From NCBI GenBank assembly GCA_046760785.1, contig JBHIET010000007.1, forward strand, positions 1 through 64,000: DNA of 64,000 nucleotides, in the 5' to 3' direction. Of this stretch, positions 33,376 through 41,614 are shown piece after piece. Origin of the DNA: JBHIET01 sp046760785 (GTDB taxonomy: Bacteria > Chloroflexota > Anaerolineae > B4-G1). Position 1 is the stretch's first letter. Each line of letters starts with the position of its first letter. The notes beneath the pieces were generated by a model. That model had not been told where the DNA came from. It did no database searches and was given only the letters and a program-made list of their open reading frames with translations. Made by a program: the position numbers and the translations under genes.

Positions 33376-35673
33376 ATGACAAAGAGACGTACCACTAGGC
33401 GTTCAACGAGACGCACGAGCAGGCGCACAACCAGGCGCAGGAGTAGCCGCAGACGCCGCAAGCCGCCGTCGCTGCCGACCATCAACCTCACGCTTGACCA
33501 GTGGCTCGACATCCTGGGCTACGGGCTGCTCGTCATTGCGGTCTTCACGCTCCTCAGTTTCCCCTCCGCCAAGAACGGGGTGATCCTCGGCTGGTGGCTG
33601 GGCCGACTGCGGCAGGCCTTTGGCTGGGGAGCCTACCTGACGCCGCTGTTCGTCGGTGCGGTGGGGCTGTGGCTCGTCCTGCGTGATTTTGGCGACCAGT
33701 TGCCCAGAGTGACCCCGCTGCAAATCACGGGTGTGGTGCTGGGCTACCTGGCCCTCTTAGTTACGCTTCACCTCCCGACGGCGTCACTCCGGTTCGGGGG
33801 TGACCTCCGGGCGACGGCCGAGGCCGGCCTGGGCGGCGGGCGCCTGGGCGCGGCGCTGGGCCGCTGGTTGCTGGGTGGGCTGGGCAGCGTGGGCACGGGC
33901 ATCGTGCTGGTCACCTGGTGGCTGATCGTCGTCGCACTCGTCTTTGGGGTCACGGCGCAGGACGCCGTGCGTGTGCTCGAACGGTTGCGAGGCAAGCCTC
34001 GACCACAGCGCGTCAGACCCCTACCCAGGCCGGCGGTTCCCACGACGGCGAGCCATCCCTCCGAGCCACCCCCTTCGCCACCGCGCGAGGTGCCCGTGGC
34101 TCCGAAGCCGGTCGCTGTTGTCCCAACCCCCGTTCGGCCTGCTCCGACTCCCTTGCCTGCCGCTCCTACCCCCCTCTCTCCCATCGGCGGCGATCAGGTG
34201 TGGGGACCTCCCACCTTGGACGAGATCCTCGAGCCCGGCAACGATCAAAGCATCAGCGCGGGGATACTGCGCCAACAGGCGCGCATCATCGAGGAGACGC
34301 TAAGAGAGCTCGGCGCGCCAGTTCGGGTCCACGAGACCAACATCGGCCCCGTCGTAACCCAGTTCGCCGTCGAGCCGCTGGTAACGGCCAACAGTAATGG
34401 CAAAGAGACCAAGGTCAAAGTCAGCCATATCAGGGCACTGGCCAACGACCTGGCATTGGCGCTGGAGGCCAAGACGTTGCGCATCCAAGCTCCCATCCCC
34501 GGCAAGGGGCTGATCGGCATCGAGGTGCCCAACCCGGAGATTTCGCTGGTCGCGCTGCGGGACGTGATGGAATCCGAAGCGTTCGCGGAGATTGACTCCC
34601 CGTTGCGACTGTGCCTGGGGCAAGATGTCTCTGGCCATTCCATCGTCGCCGACTTGACCGCTATGCCCCACCTACTCATCGCCGGTACGACCGGCTCGGG
34701 TAAGTCGGTCTGCATCAACGGTATCATCGCTGCGTTGCTTCTGCAGAACAGCCCCGAGGAGTTGAAATTCCTGATGGTAGACCCCAAGCGGGTGGAGTTG
34801 ACGGGGTACAACGGCATCCCGCACCTGCTGTCGAAAGTCGTGGTGGAGATGGAGCGAGTGGTGGGCGCGCTCCAATGGGTGCTGCGGGAGATGGACGGGC
34901 GATACCGCCGCTTCTCCAAGGTGCGTGCCATCCACATCCGCGACTACAACGAGCGCGTCGCGCCGAGCCGGGGCGAGAAACGGTTACCCTACATCGTGGT
35001 CGTCGTGGACGAGCTGGCGGATTTGATGATGATGGCCCCCCAGGAGACGGAGCGCTCCCTCTGCCGCATCGCCCAGATGGCGCGGGCGACCGGCATCCAT
35101 CTCATCATCGCCACCCAGCGCCCCAGCGTGGACGTGGTCACCGGGCTGATCAAGGCCAACTTCCCGGCGCGCATCGCCTTCAACGTGGCTTCGACCGTGG
35201 ATTCGCGGGTCATCCTCGATATGCCCGGTGCGGAGCAACTGCTGGGCCGGGGCGACATGCTGTTTCTGCCTCCCGATACTGCCACTCCCCTGCGCTTGCA
35301 GGGTGCCTTCGTCTCCGACGAAGAGCTGCGCCGCTTGGTGCAGTACTGGAAGGAGCAGGCGCGGCCAGGACCGATACCCGCCGAAAAGCCGGTGCAGCGA
35401 CCGCTGTGGGAGGAGATGCGTCAGAAAGTGCGGAAAGTGGAGTACGAGGACGAGTTGCTGCCCGAAGTGATTGATTTGGTGTTGCGGGAGCAGCGCGCTT
35501 CCATCTCGCTCCTCCAGCGCAAACTGCGTATCGGCTACACGCGGGCAGCGCGGATCATGGATATCCTCGAACAGCACGGGGTCGTGGGGCCACAGCCGCC
35601 AGGCGGCAAGGCACGCGAGGTCTTCCCCAGCGCGGCCCACGCGCTGCTCCACCCCCAGGGGGAGGAACAATGA
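33376..35673 (+). CDS. ftsK: DNA translocase FtsK/SpoIIIE
   Basis: About 765 residues from ATG 33376. A strongly basic Arg/Thr-rich N-terminus precedes about four transmembrane helices (50-200), a Pro-rich linker, the ATPase motor with Walker A GTTGSGKS at about 437-444 and VVVDELADLM as Walker B, and a C-terminal winged-helix gamma domain (YTRAARIMDILEQHGVVGP) that reads polarity sequences. It pumps chromosome DNA through the closing septum and helps dimer resolution. Length is typical of short FtsK forms. Its stop codon overlaps the next start (ATGA). Confidence 0.95.
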   Translation: MTKRRTTRRSTRRTSRRTTRRRSSRRRRKPPSLPTINLTLDQWLDILGYGLLVIAVFTLLSFPSAKNGVILGWWLGRLRQAFGWGAYLTPLFVGAVGLWLVLRDFGDQLPRVTPLQITGVVLGYLALLVTLHLPTASLRFGGDLRATAEAGLGGGRLGAALGRWLLGGLGSVGTGIVLVTWWLIVVALVFGVTAQDAVRVLERLRGKPRPQRVRPLPRPAVPTTASHPSEPPPSPPREVPVAPKPVAVVPTPVRPAPTPLPAAPTPLSPIGGDQVWGPPTLDEILEPGNDQSISAGILRQQARIIEETLRELGAPVRVHETNIGPVVTQFAVEPLVTANSNGKETKVKVSHIRALANDLALALEAKTLRIQAPIPGKGLIGIEVPNPEISLVALRDVMESEAFAEIDSPLRLCLGQDVSGHSIVADLTAMPHLLIAGTTGSGKSVCINGIIAALLLQNSPEELKFLMVDPKRVELTGYNGIPHLLSKVVVEMERVVGALQWVLREMDGRYRRFSKVRAIHIRDYNERVAPSRGEKRLPYIVVVVDELADLMMMAPQETERSLCRIAQMARATGIHLIIATQRPSVDVVTGLIKANFPARIAFNVASTVDSRVILDMPGAEQLLGRGDMLFLPPDTATPLRLQGAFVSDEELRRLVQYWKEQARPGPIPAEKPVQRPLWEEMRQKVRKVEYEDELLPEVIDLVLREQRASISLLQRKLRIGYTRAARIMDILEQHGVVGPQPPGGKAREVFPSAAHALLHPQGEEQ

Positions 35674-36314
35674 GCTACACGATCCACAAACTGACATACG
35701 CTGATGGGCGGGCCTACCGTTATCACATCTCCGACGAGGCCGGAAACCTGCGCTACGTGGCCGAGCGAACCGGTATGCTGCTTCCATCTCCAACGCGGCT
35801 GGTCGAGTTCTTCGACCCCGATCACAACCCATCCGGCCGTCTCCAGCCGCCGGAGGTCGCACCGTGGCTGCGCGGGAAGCGGTACGAGGTTTTCGTCAAC
35901 AAAGGGGGCGAGGAGGCAGAGGAGCCCTACGCCGTGATCAAGGAGACGTGGAGGCTGGTGGACATTTTGCTGTTGCGCCTCCCGCGCTACGAGGTGCAAC
36001 TGGGGGAACACTGCTACATCGTGCGGGGCAGCCGCTACGGGGAGCACTTCTACGAGATCTTCCGTCCGTGCGAGGAGGAGGAAGGAATTGATGAGGAACG
36101 AGTAGATGAGAAAATGGAGCAGGGGGAGGATGAACAAGCGGAGGCAGGGGAAGGTGAGGAAGAGCCTGAGCCCAAGGAGATGAAGGTGGGTCAGATTCAG
36201 CGCCCTACGGTCGGCCCCAGCTATACCGTCGAAAGCGATGCCGCGCCGTTGCGCCAGGCTTTGTTAGTACTGGCCGCGCTGGTGATTCTTATTGATATGG
36301 AACTGCACCCTTGA
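35670..36314 (+). CDS. Unknown protein coupled to ftsK
   Basis: A 214-residue protein whose start codon overlaps the ftsK stop. The first 130 residues are beta-rich with regularly placed aromatic residues (YEVQLGEHCYIVRGSRYGEHFYEIF), vaguely like the LURP-one/tubby C-terminal fold. A Glu-rich linker and one hydrophobic C-terminal helix (LLVLAALVILI) follow, suggesting a tail-anchored membrane protein. No function can be given. Confidence 0.6.
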   Translation: MSYTIHKLTYADGRAYRYHISDEAGNLRYVAERTGMLLPSPTRLVEFFDPDHNPSGRLQPPEVAPWLRGKRYEVFVNKGGEEAEEPYAVIKETWRLVDILLLRLPRYEVQLGEHCYIVRGSRYGEHFYEIFRPCEEEEGIDEERVDEKMEQGEDEQAEAGEGEEEPEPKEMKVGQIQRPTVGPSYTVESDAAPLRQALLVLAALVILIDMELHP

Positions 36315-36617
36315 GACAACTGTTCACCCTCCCGCAGGTTCAGACGTTTTTCAGTCGCAGAAGTGCGTCTCGACTTGGTTTCAAGGCCGCAGACGCTGTC
36401 GGTCGTAACTTGCGGGAGGGCGACCTGTGCAATTGGAAGAGAACCCCGCCCGCCTCGCCGGGCACTGAACCGCCCGGCTCAAAGCTCAAGCCCCCTGTGG
36501 GGGCTACGGAAAGCCCGCGAAGCGGGGTTTGGCTATGAGCACGGCGGTCTAGCGCCGTGCGGTACGCGACGCAAGTCTTAACTGCATAGGTCGCGGGAGG
36601 GTAGGCTGAGTAGCGTG
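36315..36617. repeat. Gene-free stretch of inverted repeats
   Basis: No gene is seen. CCTCCCGCAGGTT (36329-36341) pairs at 12 of 13 positions with AACTTGCGGGAGG (36409-36421), bounding a roughly 95-bp element. Further hairpins follow, for example CCCGCGAAGCGGG and GCACGGCGGTCTAGCGCCGTGC near 36510-36560. These look like dispersed REP- or MITE-type units. Confidence 0.6.
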
Positions 36618-36917
36618 CTAGCGCCGCCTGCGCTTCAGCTCCGGCCACTCCAGTTTCCGGCCTCTGCGAGATTTGGCTCTGACCACGTGTTTGACTGCCC
36701 GCGCCAGATCTTCGGGGTCGTAGCCTTCTAACCGCTCTCTCAGTTCATCAAGTGCCGCGCGCTGTTCCTCGTCGAGGCCTTCTCCGGCTTCGGCGTCCAC
36801 GCTGAGCAGAGCCAGCAGCAGGGCCTGTTCATCGTCGCTCAAGCCCTCCCCTCCCCCCTCCAGCAATTCGCCGGGGCAGGAAACTGGCCCCTTCTTACTC
36901 TCCGCTTTCTTCGCCAT
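36618..36917 (-). CDS. Small charged protein of unknown function
   Basis: A 99-residue protein with a Lys-rich start, an acidic helical middle (LSDDEQALLLALL, LDEEQRAALDELRERL) and a basic C-terminus (SRRGRK, KRRRR). GGAGGAGG lies upstream of the ATG. No family was recognised. The basic tail could bind nucleic acid. It is convergent with ftsK and the unknown gene downstream of it. Confidence 0.55.
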   Translation of the reverse strand: MAKKAESKKGPVSCPGELLEGGGEGLSDDEQALLLALLSVDAEAGEGLDEEQRAALDELRERLEGYDPEDLARAVKHVVRAKSRRGRKLEWPELKRRRR

Positions 36918-36968
36918 AACGCCTCCTCCCCGCTCTGATCACGACGTGGCACCTCGACGCGCCGCTTC

Positions 36969-37931
36969 CTATCTGCTCCTTCTCCGCCACCGCCACCACA
37001 CTCCCACCGGATAGCCAATCATCTTGGCGACGTCGCCCGTGACGCGGATGACCGGCACCCACAGCGCCGCCTGCAACTTCCGGGCGAGGCTCAGGTGACC
37101 CCACGTCCGCGCCAGTCGCCGCCAACCCACCCAGAACATCCCCGCTATGGCGATCAGATAGAGCGCCCACCACCACGGACTCACCAGAACCCCAGCAGCG
37201 GCGATGAGTGGCGCAGCGACCAGGTAGGTCAAATAGCGGATGGCGTGCCGCCTGGGCCACAGGCTCGCTTTGCCGTCTCCCCGCGCGTAGCGATAGTATT
37301 GGGCAAAGAAGGCACGCAGGCTGGAGCGCGGCCGAAAATAAACCAGCGCCTCAGGCGCAAAGACGAACGGGCCGAAACGGGCACGCAGCCGGAAATCGAA
37401 GACCAGGTCCTCGCAATAGTCAAGCCACTCGGGGTAGCCCCCCACCGCCTCCCAGACGCTCTTGCGAAAGGCGACCGAGCGGCTGGAGGGGAGAAAATGC
37501 GCCGGGTTGATGTCCCGTAGCTCTGGGAGCACTGTCGCCCCCATCGCCATCTCGAAGACCGTGTGCGGGTCGGGGACGAAGAAACCGGCGACGGCCTGTG
37601 TTTCCGTGTCTTCAAACGGCGCAACGATCTCCTCCAGCCACCGCAGGCTCAGCCGCACGCCTGCGTCGGTCACGGCGATGGCCTCACCCGTGGCGGCCTC
37701 AATCGCCGCGTTGCGTCCCTGCGAGATGTTGGCCCCCGGCCGCCGGATGACGTGTAGCGGCAAGCGGCCAGTGGCTTCATAGGCCGCCAGCAGCGATAGC
37801 GTGGAGTCGGTCGAGCCGCCGTCGCAGACGACTACCTCGTCCGGGAGGCGGGTCTGGACGACCAAACTGTCGAGCAGCCGGTGCAGGCTGCTGGCCTCGT
37901 TCAGCACTGTGAAAACGACAGAAACGCGCAT
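36969..37931 (-). CDS. Family 2 glycosyltransferase with C-terminal membrane helices
   Basis: About 320 residues from ATG 37931. The GT-A fold begins VSVVFTVLNEASSL, with CDGGSTDST for nucleotide-sugar binding and a DAGVRLS metal-binding aspartate region. Two hydrophobic helices lie at about 235-275, so the enzyme acts at the inner membrane face. It transfers sugars to lipid or polysaccharide acceptors; neither donor nor acceptor can be named. Confidence 0.85.
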   Translation of the reverse strand: MRVSVVFTVLNEASSLHRLLDSLVVQTRLPDEVVVCDGGSTDSTLSLLAAYEATGRLPLHVIRRPGANISQGRNAAIEAATGEAIAVTDAGVRLSLRWLEEIVAPFEDTETQAVAGFFVPDPHTVFEMAMGATVLPELRDINPAHFLPSSRSVAFRKSVWEAVGGYPEWLDYCEDLVFDFRLRARFGPFVFAPEALVYFRPRSSLRAFFAQYYRYARGDGKASLWPRRHAIRYLTYLVAAPLIAAAGVLVSPWWWALYLIAIAGMFWVGWRRLARTWGHLSLARKLQAALWVPVIRVTGDVAKMIGYPVGVWWRWRRRSR

Positions 37932-37996
37932 CAACGGAGATTATACACGACGATGCACGCCTCGCCAAGCACGTGGTCTGCCTCGCCAGGCGCGGT

Positions 37997-38025
37997 TTGA
38001 CATTTGAGTATAAGCATGGTATAGT
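37997..38025 (+). promoter_or_regulatory. Consensus-like promoter of the cold-shock gene
   Basis: TTGACA (37997-38002) and TATAGT (38020-38025) with the ideal 17-bp spacer. A start near 38032 gives a 5' leader of about 110 nt. Confidence 0.8.
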
Positions 38026-38063
38026 TGAATTGTAGGACGCAGTAAGTTCAGGTAGCCATATTC

Positions 38064-38088
38064 CGCCCGGGCTTATGAGGCCTGGGCG
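38064..38088 (+). promoter_or_regulatory. Hairpin in the 5' leader of the cold-shock mRNA
   Basis: CGCCCGGGC (38064-38072) and GCCTGGGCG (38080-38088) form a nine-pair stem with one G-T pair. Long structured leaders of cold-shock mRNAs often control translation by temperature; that role is inferred here. Confidence 0.5.
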
Positions 38089-38142
38089 ATTTGTGTATAT
38101 GCAACCACTCCGGCCTACAAAATATCACAAAGGAGTAAGAAG

Positions 38143-38352
38143 GTGAACGAGAGAGAAATGGGAACCGTCAAGTGGTTCAGCAACGCCAAGGGGTACGGAT
38201 TCATCTCGCGTGACGGAGGTGAGGATGTGTTTGTCCATCACACCGCCATTCAGAGCGAGGGCTTCCGGACGCTCGAAGAAGGCCAGCGCGTCGAATTCAA
38301 CGTCGAGCAAGGCCCTAAGGGCTTGCAGGCCACCAACGTCACCCCGCTGTAA
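38143..38352 (+). CDS. Cold-shock domain protein
   Basis: A 69-residue CspA-type protein starting at GTG 38143 (AAAGGAG seven bases upstream; ATG 38158 is a possible alternative). Both RNA-binding motifs are present: KGYGFISR (RNP1) and VFVHHTAI (RNP2). It binds single-stranded nucleic acid and melts RNA structure. A strong promoter and a long leader precede it, and an attenuator-like hairpin separates it from the RRM gene. Confidence 0.95.
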   Translation: MNEREMGTVKWFSNAKGYGFISRDGGEDVFVHHTAIQSEGFRTLEEGQRVEFNVEQGPKGLQATNVTPL

Positions 38353-38370
38353 GACCGAGAGCGGGCTTTT
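38343..38370 (+). terminator. Short intrinsic terminator/attenuator
   Basis: CCCGCT (38343-38348) pairs with AGCGGG (38360-38365), followed by CTTTT. The stem overlaps the cold-shock stop codon, so it could reduce read-through into the RRM gene. Confidence 0.5.
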
Positions 38371-38408
38371 GTGCGAAGTGGCAGCGAGCCATTTCCAGGG
38401 GAGGTAAT

Positions 38409-38714
38409 ATGACTAAGAAATTGTACGTCGGCAACCTGGGTTATAGCGTGACGACGAACATGTTGGAGGAACTGTTCGCCTCTGTCGGCGAGGTCACGTC
38501 GGTCAACGTCATCACCGACCGCATGACGGGGCGATCACGCGGGTTCGCCTTTGTTGAAATGGCCAAGAGCGCGGACGCGCAGAAGGCCATCGCTGAACTC
38601 AACGGCCGTGATGTGGAAGGTCGGGCGATTAAGGTAGCGGAGGCCCGTCCGCAACGGGATCGTCAGAGTGGTGGCTACGACGACCGACGTAGGGGACGAC
38701 GTCGTCGTTATTAG
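38409..38714 (+). CDS. RRM-type RNA-binding protein
   Basis: A 101-residue protein with one RNA recognition motif: KLYVGNLGYSV (RNP2) and GRSRGFAFVEM (RNP1), then an Arg/Gly-rich basic tail. This matches the small bacterial RRM proteins of cyanobacteria and Chloroflexota, which are often cold-induced. GGGGAGGT precedes the ATG. Its position 56 bp after a cold-shock gene supports a joint role in RNA handling at low temperature. Confidence 0.93.
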   Translation: MTKKLYVGNLGYSVTTNMLEELFASVGEVTSVNVITDRMTGRSRGFAFVEMAKSADAQKAIAELNGRDVEGRAIKVAEARPQRDRQSGGYDDRRRGRRRRY

Positions 38715-38737
38715 GCGCGCCACACAAGTGTACGCGA

Positions 38738-38781
38738 ACAAACCGTGTACATCTGGCCCTGTGCCAGCGTGCACGGTTTGT
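38738..38781. terminator. Terminator-like hairpin after the RRM gene
   Basis: ACAAACCGTGTAC (38738-38750) and GTGCACGGTTTGT (38769-38781) pair at 12 of 13 positions around an 18-base loop. It lies between the convergent RRM and chelatase genes. Confidence 0.65.
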
Positions 38782-38798
38782 CATTCCATCAAACTGAA

Positions 38799-40882
38799 TT
38801 AGCCTTCTGAAGTCGCCACCACGTTCCACTCATTTAATTCCCCTCGCACCGTCTGCAGCAGCACCTCGACCTTCAGCTCGGCCAGGGTATAGCAAGGAGC
38901 TTCGAGGTGCTCGGCCAACGTTTGTGCCAACCCCTGGTCGAAGGCCTCGTGCTCCATGTTGATCACCACCGAGCGGATGTGATTCTGCGAGAACATCTCG
39001 GCGATGCGGCAGGCCTCCTCCTGCGGCGGCAGGTTAGTCATCGAGACGTTCCCCGCGCCATCGGTAAGTAGCACCATCAGCGGCATCAGGTCGGGGTGCT
39101 GTCGTAGCTCGCGGATGATGACCTCGTAGGCGGCCTGTAACCCGGCTGAAAGGGGAGTCTTGCCACCGACGGGGATGTCGGTCAGCGCCCGCCGCGCCAG
39201 CTCGACGCTGTTGGTAGGCGGGAGCACGACACGGGCGTCGTTCTTCTGGAAGACGACGAGTCCAACCCGGTCGCGCTGCTGGTAGGCATCCGTCAGCAGC
39301 GACATAACGGCCCCCTTCGTCGCCTGCATGCGTTCGGCCACCGCCATAGACCAGGAGGCGTCCACGACGAAGAGCACCAGGTTGGCGGCACGACGCACGC
39401 GCACCTTGCGCTGGTAGTCGTCGGGGTGCAACGCCAGTGCCGGGCCACCCTCGCGCCTCCGCTCTCTCTGGTGAGGGGCAGCAGCGCGAAACGTGGCGTC
39501 GAAGGCCAGGTCACTGGGATCGCCAGGAGAGGGGCGGGCCTGGACGTAGCGCCCGCGCTTGCGATCGGTGCGGGTCCGGCTGCGGCGACCGCCCGTGGAG
39601 CGGGTCAGCCGGTCGAGAGGTGTATCCAGCCGACGTGGCGTGAAGTCCTCACCGACGGCGACCTCTTCGCCGCCCTCCCACCAACGGCCCTCCGACGGCC
39701 ACTGGGGCACGGTCTGCAGCACCGGCTCTCGCGCTACCTCGCGTTGCTCATGGGGAGACTCCTCGTCACCGGTCTCCCCGGCTACGCTTTTTTTTTACCC
39801 ATCACCTCTACATCAGTGTCGCTCTCTTGTCCAGACTCGGCCTCAACCGGGTTCTGGGCGCGGGCCTCGGCCAGCCGCTCCGAAAGATCACCCAGCGTGA
39901 CCTCCGCCTGTTGCAGCGGATGTCGCTTCAGCCGGTGGGGTAATGCCAGTTCGGCGGCCAGCAGGATGTCACGGTCGCTCAAACGGGTGTGCCCCTCGAA
40001 AGCAGCGTGGGCGCGGGCAGCTTTGAGCACCACCAGATCGGCGCGATGGCCATCTACCCCCAACTCGCTCATCGCCGTCGCGATCGTCGCCAGGTCCGAT
40101 TGAGAGTGCCTAACATTGGGCAAGAGACGGCGGGCGCGGGCGATTTCCCTCGAAAGCTTCTGCTCCTTGGGAGCCCATTCCGCACAGACCCCCTCGGGGT
40201 CGGCCTCATAGGCCAGATTGCGTTCCATGATCGCCATCCGGGCAGCGGGGTCGCCGATGCCACGGATGTCCACACAGAGGGCGAAGCGGTCGAGAAGCTG
40301 GGGGCGCAGGTCCCCCTCCTCCGGGTTCATCGTGCCGATGAGGATGAAACGGGCGGGGTGGCTGAAGGAAATGCCCTCCCGCTCCACGACGTTGACCCCC
40401 ATCGCCGCGGCGTCGAGCAGTAAGTCCACGACGTGGTCGTCCAGCAGGTTGACCTCGTCCACGTAGAGGACGCCCCGGTTGGCCGCCGCGAGGACCCCTG
40501 GCTCGAAGTGCCGCTCTCCCTTCTGGATGGCGCGTTCGATGTCCAGCGTGCCCACGACGCGGTCCTCGGTCGCGCTGACGGGCAGGTCCACGAAGCGCGT
40601 GCGCCGGCGAGCGCGGGGCAGTTCCCCCCCAGTATCATTCCGCTCGCGGCACTCGGTACACCACGTCGCTGGCTGGTCGGGGTCGCAACCGAAGGAGCAG
40701 TCGGCAACCACCTCGATCTCAGGCAGCAGCGCGGCCAGCGCGCGAGCAGCGGTAGACTTCGCCGTGCCGCGTTCGCCCCGAATGAGCACCCCGCCGATCT
40801 GGGGATAAATGGCATTCAGTATCAGAGCGCGCTTCATGCGCTCCTGCCCGACAATAGCAGCGAATGGGAAGATAGGTGGCAT
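38799..40882 (-). CDS. ChlI-ChlD chelatase fusion made by -1 frameshifting
   Basis: The ChlI frame (39782-40882) and the ChlD frame (38799 to at least 39788) are related by -1. The ChlD frame stays open back to the A9 run, where a slip yields a single product of about 690 residues, the normal size of ChlD: an inactive-type AAA+ half, an acidic and Pro/Arg-rich linker, and a C-terminal vWA domain with the metal motif DASWSMA (about 120 residues into the second part). In chelatases, the ATPase I ring and the D platform drive insertion of Mg2+ or Co2+ into a tetrapyrrole by the H/CobN subunit, which is not in the window. A GTG at 39722 could instead start a separate D protein. Confidence 0.75.
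39752..39779 (-). promoter_or_regulatory. Downstream frameshift-stimulating hairpin
   Basis: GGGGAGAC (39779-39772) and GTCTCCCC (39759-39752) form a perfect 8-bp stem with a 12-base loop. It begins eight bases after the slippery run, the spacing expected to pause the ribosome at the shift site. Confidence 0.7.
39782..40882 (-). CDS. ChlI-type AAA+ chelatase subunit (zero-frame product)
   Basis: A 366-residue protein if translation stops at TAG 39782. It has Walker A GERGTAKST (about residue 37), Walker B VLYVDEVNLLDDH, and the chelatase-specific sensor region GTMNPEEGDLRPQLLDRF. Length fits stand-alone ChlI/BchI. AGGAG precedes the ATG. It ends MGKKKA, with the three lysine codons forming the slippery run. 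The same mRNA therefore can give the I subunit by termination and the longer I-D product by frameshifting. Confidence 0.9.
   Translation of the reverse strand: MPPIFPFAAIVGQERMKRALILNAIYPQIGGVLIRGERGTAKSTAARALAALLPEIEVVADCSFGCDPDQPATWCTECRERNDTGGELPRARRRTRFVDLPVSATEDRVVGTLDIERAIQKGERHFEPGVLAAANRGVLYVDEVNLLDDHVVDLLLDAAAMGVNVVEREGISFSHPARFILIGTMNPEEGDLRPQLLDRFALCVDIRGIGDPAARMAIMERNLAYEADPEGVCAEWAPKEQKLSREIARARRLLPNVRHSQSDLATIATAMSELGVDGHRADLVVLKAARAHAAFEGHTRLSDRDILLAAELALPHRLKRHPLQQAEVTLGDLSERLAEARAQNPVEAESGQESDTDVEVMGKKKA
39788..39796 (-). promoter_or_regulatory. A9 slippery sequence for -1 frameshifting
   Basis: Nine consecutive A on the coding strand read as AAA AAA AAA, followed by GCG TAG in the zero frame and by AGC GTA GCC in the -1 frame, which stays open into the vWA part. 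This is a classical slippery heptamer with extra length. Confidence 0.75.
39801..39808 (-). promoter_or_regulatory. SD-like frameshift stimulator
   Basis: GAGGTGAT on the coding strand matches eight contiguous bases of the anti-Shine-Dalgarno complement. It lies four bases upstream of the A9 run, about 10 bases before the expected shift codons, as in dnaX. Confidence 0.65.
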
Positions 40883-40927
40883 CGAACTCCTAAGCGGCCC
40901 GCCACGCCGTGCCCATCAAGCCTTGGC

Positions 40928-41161
40928 TCACGACTTGAGGCCACAAGTCGCGCACGAGGCCGAGAGTGTGCAAGAGCCGCACGAAGAGCCTGCCCCCGCG
41001 ATCACTCCCTCACTTCCGACGGCCGAGAACAATGAGATCACACGGCGCGTGTGCTCGCTGCCACACTTGGGGCAGACGATGGATGCGTCGGCGTCAGTCA
41101 TTGCCCGCAGGGCATCAAAACACGTCTCGCAATCGAGACACTTATACTCATATAGTGGCAT
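40928..41161 (-). CDS. FmdB-family zinc-ribbon protein
   Basis: About 77 residues from ATG 41161, where the family start MPLYEYKCLDCE is found; an upstream frame extension is discarded. Two CxxC pairs (CLDC, CPKC) form the zinc ribbon, and the C-terminus has further CGSC and CATC motifs. FmdB-type proteins are small putative regulators of unknown mechanism. It precedes the chelatase gene by 45 bp on the same strand, suggesting co-transcription. Confidence 0.88.
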   Translation of the reverse strand: MPLYEYKCLDCETCFDALRAMTDADASIVCPKCGSEHTRRVISLFSAVGSEGVIAGAGSSCGSCTLSASCATCGLKS

Positions 41162-41614
41162 GGTTCCTACTTCACCCTGCTCTCTCAATGGAGAGCCTTT
41201 CGCAATTCAAACTGCCAGACTGCGGAAGTCTCGAAGGTGCTCCGCCTAGTGGCTTTTGACGCCACATGGGACTGATTCTGCTTTCGAAATGCCAGACGGC
41301 AGACTTCCGCAGTCTTTTGGTAACTACTCACCCCAAGCTCCAAGTCCCCGTCCCGGGGACGTCGTATGCGGTAGATGACCACTTTGCCGCGCCGTTTTGC
41401 GCTCGAGACGCCCCCGAGGCTTCGTCCTGAGGCTCAGCCCGAAGGGACGGGGGCTACGAGCAGCGGCGAGCAAGTGCAGCCGGCTTTATGTTAATCTGAC
41501 ATTGTCAAAGTAGTCACATTCATTGTACCGCTGTTTCGCCGCATGTCAAGGTTGTTGGGCGCTCTGGCAAGGTGGTGGTATACTTCATCCGCTTTTCTGG
41601 GGAGACCGCTTGAT
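41162..41614. repeat. Gene-free region with two repeat elements
   Basis: AGACTGCGGAAGTCT (41217-41231) and AGACTTCCGCAGTCT (41301-41315) are perfect 15-bp inverted repeats bounding a roughly 100-bp element. About 41405-41508 is an inverted, truncated copy of the MITE-like element at 2128-2307 and keeps one terminal repeat (TGACATTGTCAA at 41497-41508). No gene is seen between the FmdB and PIG-L genes. Confidence 0.7.

Noticed and set aside
39722..39782. Treating the ChlI/ChlD break as a simple sequencing error or pseudogene
   Set aside because: Three independent recoding signals surround the A run, so programmed frameshifting explains it better, although an error in the homopolymer cannot be fully excluded.
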